Shown here: piece after piece, positions 7,601 to 8,267 of the stretch | How the letters are laid out: each line of letters starts with the position of its first letter | How positions within the stretch are numbered: the stretch's first letter is position 1 | Notes under the pieces: generated by a model | What the model was told of the DNA's origin: nothing | Databases searched by the model: none | Seen by the model: the letters and a program-made list of their open reading frames with translations, nothing else | Translations under genes and position numbers: made by a program | DNA from: Opitutia bacterium | Lineage (GTDB): Bacteria > Verrucomicrobiota > Verrucomicrobiia > Opitutales > UBA953 | DNA: 8,267 nucleotides | NCBI GenBank assembly: GCA_021204635.1 | Contig: JAJPZB010000153.1 | Span: 1 to 8,267, forward strand | Direction of reading: 5' to 3'

Positions 7601-7956
7601 CCGGCATCGACTACTCGAAGATTGTTGTTGACGGCGTCGAATACAAAAACGGAATCACGGCGAAAATCGGCTCGGAAATCGTTTACAAACTCGACGGCTC
7701 CTACGACAAACTGAAGGGCCACGTCGGTCGCGAAGCGCACGCCGAAGGCAATGTCACGTTCCGCGTCTTCGCCGACGGCAAGCAGGTTTTCGAGCGACTC
7801 GGGCAAAAACCGAACGACGTGAAACAACTCCTCGACGTCAACATCTCCGGCGTGAAGGAATTGCGCCTCGTCCTCGTGGGAGACGACGACACGCCCTCGG
7901 GCGCAACAGGCGTCTGGACAGACATCTCGCTCGTCCGCAAAGGCAGCGAAGAATAA
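4615..7956 (+). CDS. Exported GH31 family glycosidase (probable lipoprotein) with CBM32-type and NPCBM-type C-terminal domains
   Basis: 1113 residues from ATG 4615. A hydrophobic signal (23-36) ends at Cys37 in SASAC, a weak lipobox suggesting a lipoprotein. Domains: N-terminal beta-sandwich (about 60-290, FYGGGQQ at 195-201); (beta/alpha)8 barrel (about 290-620) with WLLVNDGYG (349-357), KLDVAW with Asp403 as likely nucleophile, and CWTGDQSGDW with Asp454 as likely acid/base; beta-sandwiches to about 815; F5/8 type C (CBM32) domain (820-962, W849 in FWHSD, closing GSAAEFDI); NPCBM-type domain (about 975-1109). GH31 enzymes are retaining alpha-glycosidases. The VAW after the nucleophile differs from the usual WTDMNE/KTDFGE and recalls the bacterial alpha-N-acetylgalactosaminidase/alpha-galactosidase branch, so that substrate is possible. 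Start alternatives: ATG 4582 overlaps the previous stop as ATGA; GTG 4654 would give a compact signal with Cys24. It is the last gene of the unit. Confidence 0.92.
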   Translation: MQNPIKNTRNEKLVSKFGSFVKLTGLAAAIAFSASACVSTDDDADVPIAGSIVPEADEHYPAPGKVDRVVPEDGVSSYKIYTDNKIQLRVEFFGADCFRIQAAKDGEFGDPRNDPDKAQILLDNLPINRSLVSVVQLPEKIVFKTDELTLTLDRETCMFTLEKSDGTPVWKESRPLAFEGDKTVQLLTTDDDEFFYGGGQQNGSFSHKGTRIEIVADANWNEGGHPNPAPFYMSNRGYGVLRNTFAHGAYDFTGGNEIALAHSEDRFDAFYFVGDSFNRVLDLYTQFTGRPNFIPRWGLGLGDADAYMTRDKKTKEPTVEKDGTFTEITPYVIDAIAKKYRENEMPADWLLVNDGYGCGYTQLPYVVDELAKLGFHTGLWTEGALVKTKFEVGTAGTRVQKLDVAWSGPAYQHGLQCNKSAYDSFIENSNARPFIWTVQGWAGTQRYGVCWTGDQSGDWDLIRYHIPTLITSGMSGQAYATTDVDGIFGGSPETFTRDLQWKCFTPALYAMNGWAKISKSPWSYEEPYRSINRKYLRMKSALKPYVYKYAHDSAVSGAPIVRGMVWNFPQDRKTWDKSTQYQFMLGDSILVAPVYVSMAVNRGWRKEDIYLPEGLWVDFWDGRRIKGATTIDAYPITLEKLPILIRGGAIIPLYPEHNFDAEKPFDPLTFDIYPHGESSFELYEDDGSTRDWEKGKFATQKISVSAPEWKPGEIKISLEPLNGDFDGKLASRVYQFFVHVPAAPLAVKAGEKEIPEVAAADFEKADEGWFFDPDRNGIIRIKLARRATSEGVKLAIAMDETKPFPESEPYPVPENTGELDKSEFVVKASSEHAGTGIRNAFDGSPETFWHSDYSDKGTHHPYTVDVDLTRLVAVNGLSYLPREGIANGSIKGYEIYVSRSPEEFGEPVAKGEFPKEFASPDDKKTPKLQQVSFPTVWGRYVRIKILSSQDGDPHGSAAEFDISQDMTAAPLPDEVIELGSEAIEPEDVSGKVKFNSGIDYSKIVVDGVEYKNGITAKIGSEIVYKLDGSYDKLKGHVGREAHAEGNVTFRVFADGKQVFERLGQKPNDVKQLLDVNISGVKELRLVLVGDDDTPSGATGVWTDISLVRKGSEE

Positions 7957-7983
7957 CCGCCGCCACCAACCCGCCACCGACCC

Positions 7984-8000
7984 GAGAACCACGCGTTCTC
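7984..8000 (+). other. Small perfect hairpin
   Basis: GAGAAC (7984-7989) pairs with GTTCTC (7995-8000) over 6 bp around a 5-nt loop (CACGC). It lies inside the larger inverted repeat and 27 nt after the GH31 stop codon. No T-tract follows, so on its own it is not a terminator. Confidence 0.5.
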
Positions 8001-8013
8001 CCCTGCCACGCAA

Positions 8014-8051
8014 CGGCGTCCCCGCAACCACGGGAACGCCGCTGCTGTTTT
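8014..8051 (+). terminator. Probable intrinsic terminator of the rfaE2-TIGR03790-GH31 unit
   Basis: CGGCGT (8014-8019) pairs with ACGCCG (8036-8041); after a C/A mismatch, CCCG (8021-8024) pairs with CGGG (8031-8034) around a 6-nt loop, CAACCA. The only T-run, TTTT at 8048-8051, is separated from the stem by six bases (CTGCTG), so the terminator is less canonical than the one after htpG. Its place 57 nt after the last stop codon supports the call. Confidence 0.6.
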
Positions 8052-8065
8052 GGGTCTGTGGTGGC

Positions 8066-8149
8066 GGGTTAGTGGTGGGAATAGGTTGGTGGTAGGAGAT
8101 GGTGGCGGCGGGTTGGTGGTGAGATGGTCGGTGGTGTTGGGTTGGTGGT
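8066..8149 (+). repeat. Right-end G/T-rich degenerate tandem repeat
   Basis: Copies of GGTTGGTGGT start at 8084, 8111 and 8140, with a one-mismatch copy (GGTTAGTGGT) at 8067. Two consecutive units of about 27 and 29 nt also share a GAGATGGT word (8096-8103 and 8121-8128). The tract contains almost no C and shows no gene-like reading frame on either strand. It is the inverted partner of the tract at 1-117: 8066-8089 matches the reverse complement of 54-78 at about 22 of 25 bases. It lies just past the terminator of the preceding gene, as does the left-end tract. Confidence 0.7.
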
Positions 8150-8161
8150 GGCAACTACCTT

Positions 8162-8178
8162 CGCGCATGTAATGCGCG
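8162..8178. repeat. Perfect 7-bp hairpin with 3-nt loop
   Basis: CGCGCAT (8162-8168) and ATGCGCG (8172-8178) form a perfect stem around GTA. It is the first of three consecutive palindromes ending at 8219, which together look like a small palindromic repeat unit of the REP or MITE-like kind. Confidence 0.6.
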
Positions 8179-8181
8179 ATT

Positions 8182-8202
8182 CTCCCGCTAAGTTAGCGGG
8201 AG
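8182..8202. repeat. Perfect 9-bp hairpin with 3-nt loop
   Basis: CTCCCGCTA (8182-8190) and TAGCGGGAG (8194-8202) form a perfect stem around AGT; the palindrome itself extends to 10 bases each side of a central G. It is followed on the plus strand by GGG and on the minus strand by AATCGCGC, without T-tracts, so it is not an obvious terminator. It starts three bases after the preceding hairpin. Confidence 0.65.
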
Positions 8203-8205
8203 GGG

Positions 8206-8219
8206 ACCACGTTAGTGGT
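8206..8219. repeat. Short 5-bp hairpin with 4-nt loop
   Basis: ACCAC (8206-8210) and GTGGT (8215-8219) pair around GTTA. Alone it would be weak evidence; it counts because it is the third palindrome in a row and is followed directly by GAGGGAGTGTGTTCG, the boundary sequence shared in degenerate form with the left end. Confidence 0.4.
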
Positions 8220-8267
8220 GAGGGAGTGTGTTCGTTGAACGGCGCCTGACTCCGCTCCCCGCCACCA
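8220..8267. other. Right terminal non-coding segment
   Basis: No gene is seen. It begins with GAGGGAGTGTGTTCG (8220-8234), similar to the reverse complement of 26-38, then holds a small GTTC/GAAC palindrome (8230-8240) and returns to a C-rich composition, ending in CCGCCACCA, which could be the start of another repeat copy cut by the window edge. Confidence 0.35.

Larger units (their letters stand above)
7957..8079 (+). other. Large nested inverted repeat (structured 3' region of the GH31 gene)
   Basis: The outer arms begin directly after the GH31 stop codon. The left arm (7960-7983, CCGCCACC... to GACCC) is complementary to the right arm (8052-8078, GGGTC... to GTGGTGG) at 22 of 24 positions, apart from a 3-nt insertion (TGT) in the right arm. 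One of the two mismatches would be a G-U wobble in RNA. The arms enclose two local hairpins (7984-8000 and 8014-8041). The transcript could therefore fold into a closed multi-branch structure. The arms are themselves opposed copies of the GGGTTGGTGG repeat seen at both window ends. Confidence 0.6.

Noticed and set aside
7552..8168. Minus-strand frames of 200 and 155 codons reaching into the right end
   Set aside because: They begin in the C/A-rich repeat, giving Pro/Thr/His/Gln low-complexity sequence, and then run antisense to the GH31 gene; no protein-like features.

Overview
The window holds four complete protein genes between two non-coding, repeat-rich ends. One gene, htpG (Hsp90 chaperone), lies on the minus strand. 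Divergent from it is a plus-strand run of three genes that is probably one transcription unit: rfaE2 (heptose-1-phosphate adenylyltransferase), a secreted TIGR03790-type protein of unknown function, and a large exported GH31 glycosidase, probably a lipoprotein, with two carbohydrate-binding-type C-terminal domains.

The organism looks like a Verrucomicrobiota member, most likely of the Opitutales type. This rests on the stand-alone RfaE2 with its KAGDYTLETLNP segment, the TIGR03790-type protein (a family I associate with Verrucomicrobiota, Planctomycetota and similar lineages), the moderately high GC content, and the lack of Shine-Dalgarno sequences at all four starts. The assignment is inference from protein resemblance. 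The RfaE2 enzyme implies an LPS-bearing, Gram-negative-type envelope. The glycosidase implies a polysaccharide or glycoprotein degrader, possibly host-associated.

Layout. 1-117: C-rich tract with degenerate CCACCAACCC units. 118-157: strong intrinsic terminator for htpG. 158-283: long htpG 3' untranslated region with a purine-rich (minus strand) segment and a hairpin. 284-2170: htpG. 2171-2268: 98-bp divergent intergenic region with a consensus-perfect sigma-54 -24/-12 element facing htpG. 2269-2793, 2831-4585 and 4615-7956: the three-gene plus-strand unit, with gaps of 37 and 29 nt. 7957-8079: structured 3' region of the GH31 gene (nested hairpins, one terminator-like). 8066-8149: G/T-rich tandem repeat. 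8162-8219: three consecutive tight hairpins.

The two ends are related. The G-rich repeat downstream of htpG (minus strand) and the one downstream of the GH31 gene (plus strand) share a 25-nt segment at about 22/25 identity and a similar GAGG(G)AGTGT(GT)TCG boundary. They therefore form a degenerate inverted pair around the four-gene block, each placed just beyond a terminator in the sense direction. The best candidates for something undescribed are this repeat family with its hairpin cluster, the sigma-54-like element almost abutting the htpG start codon, and the pairing of an uncharacterised TIGR03790 protein with a GH31 enzyme.
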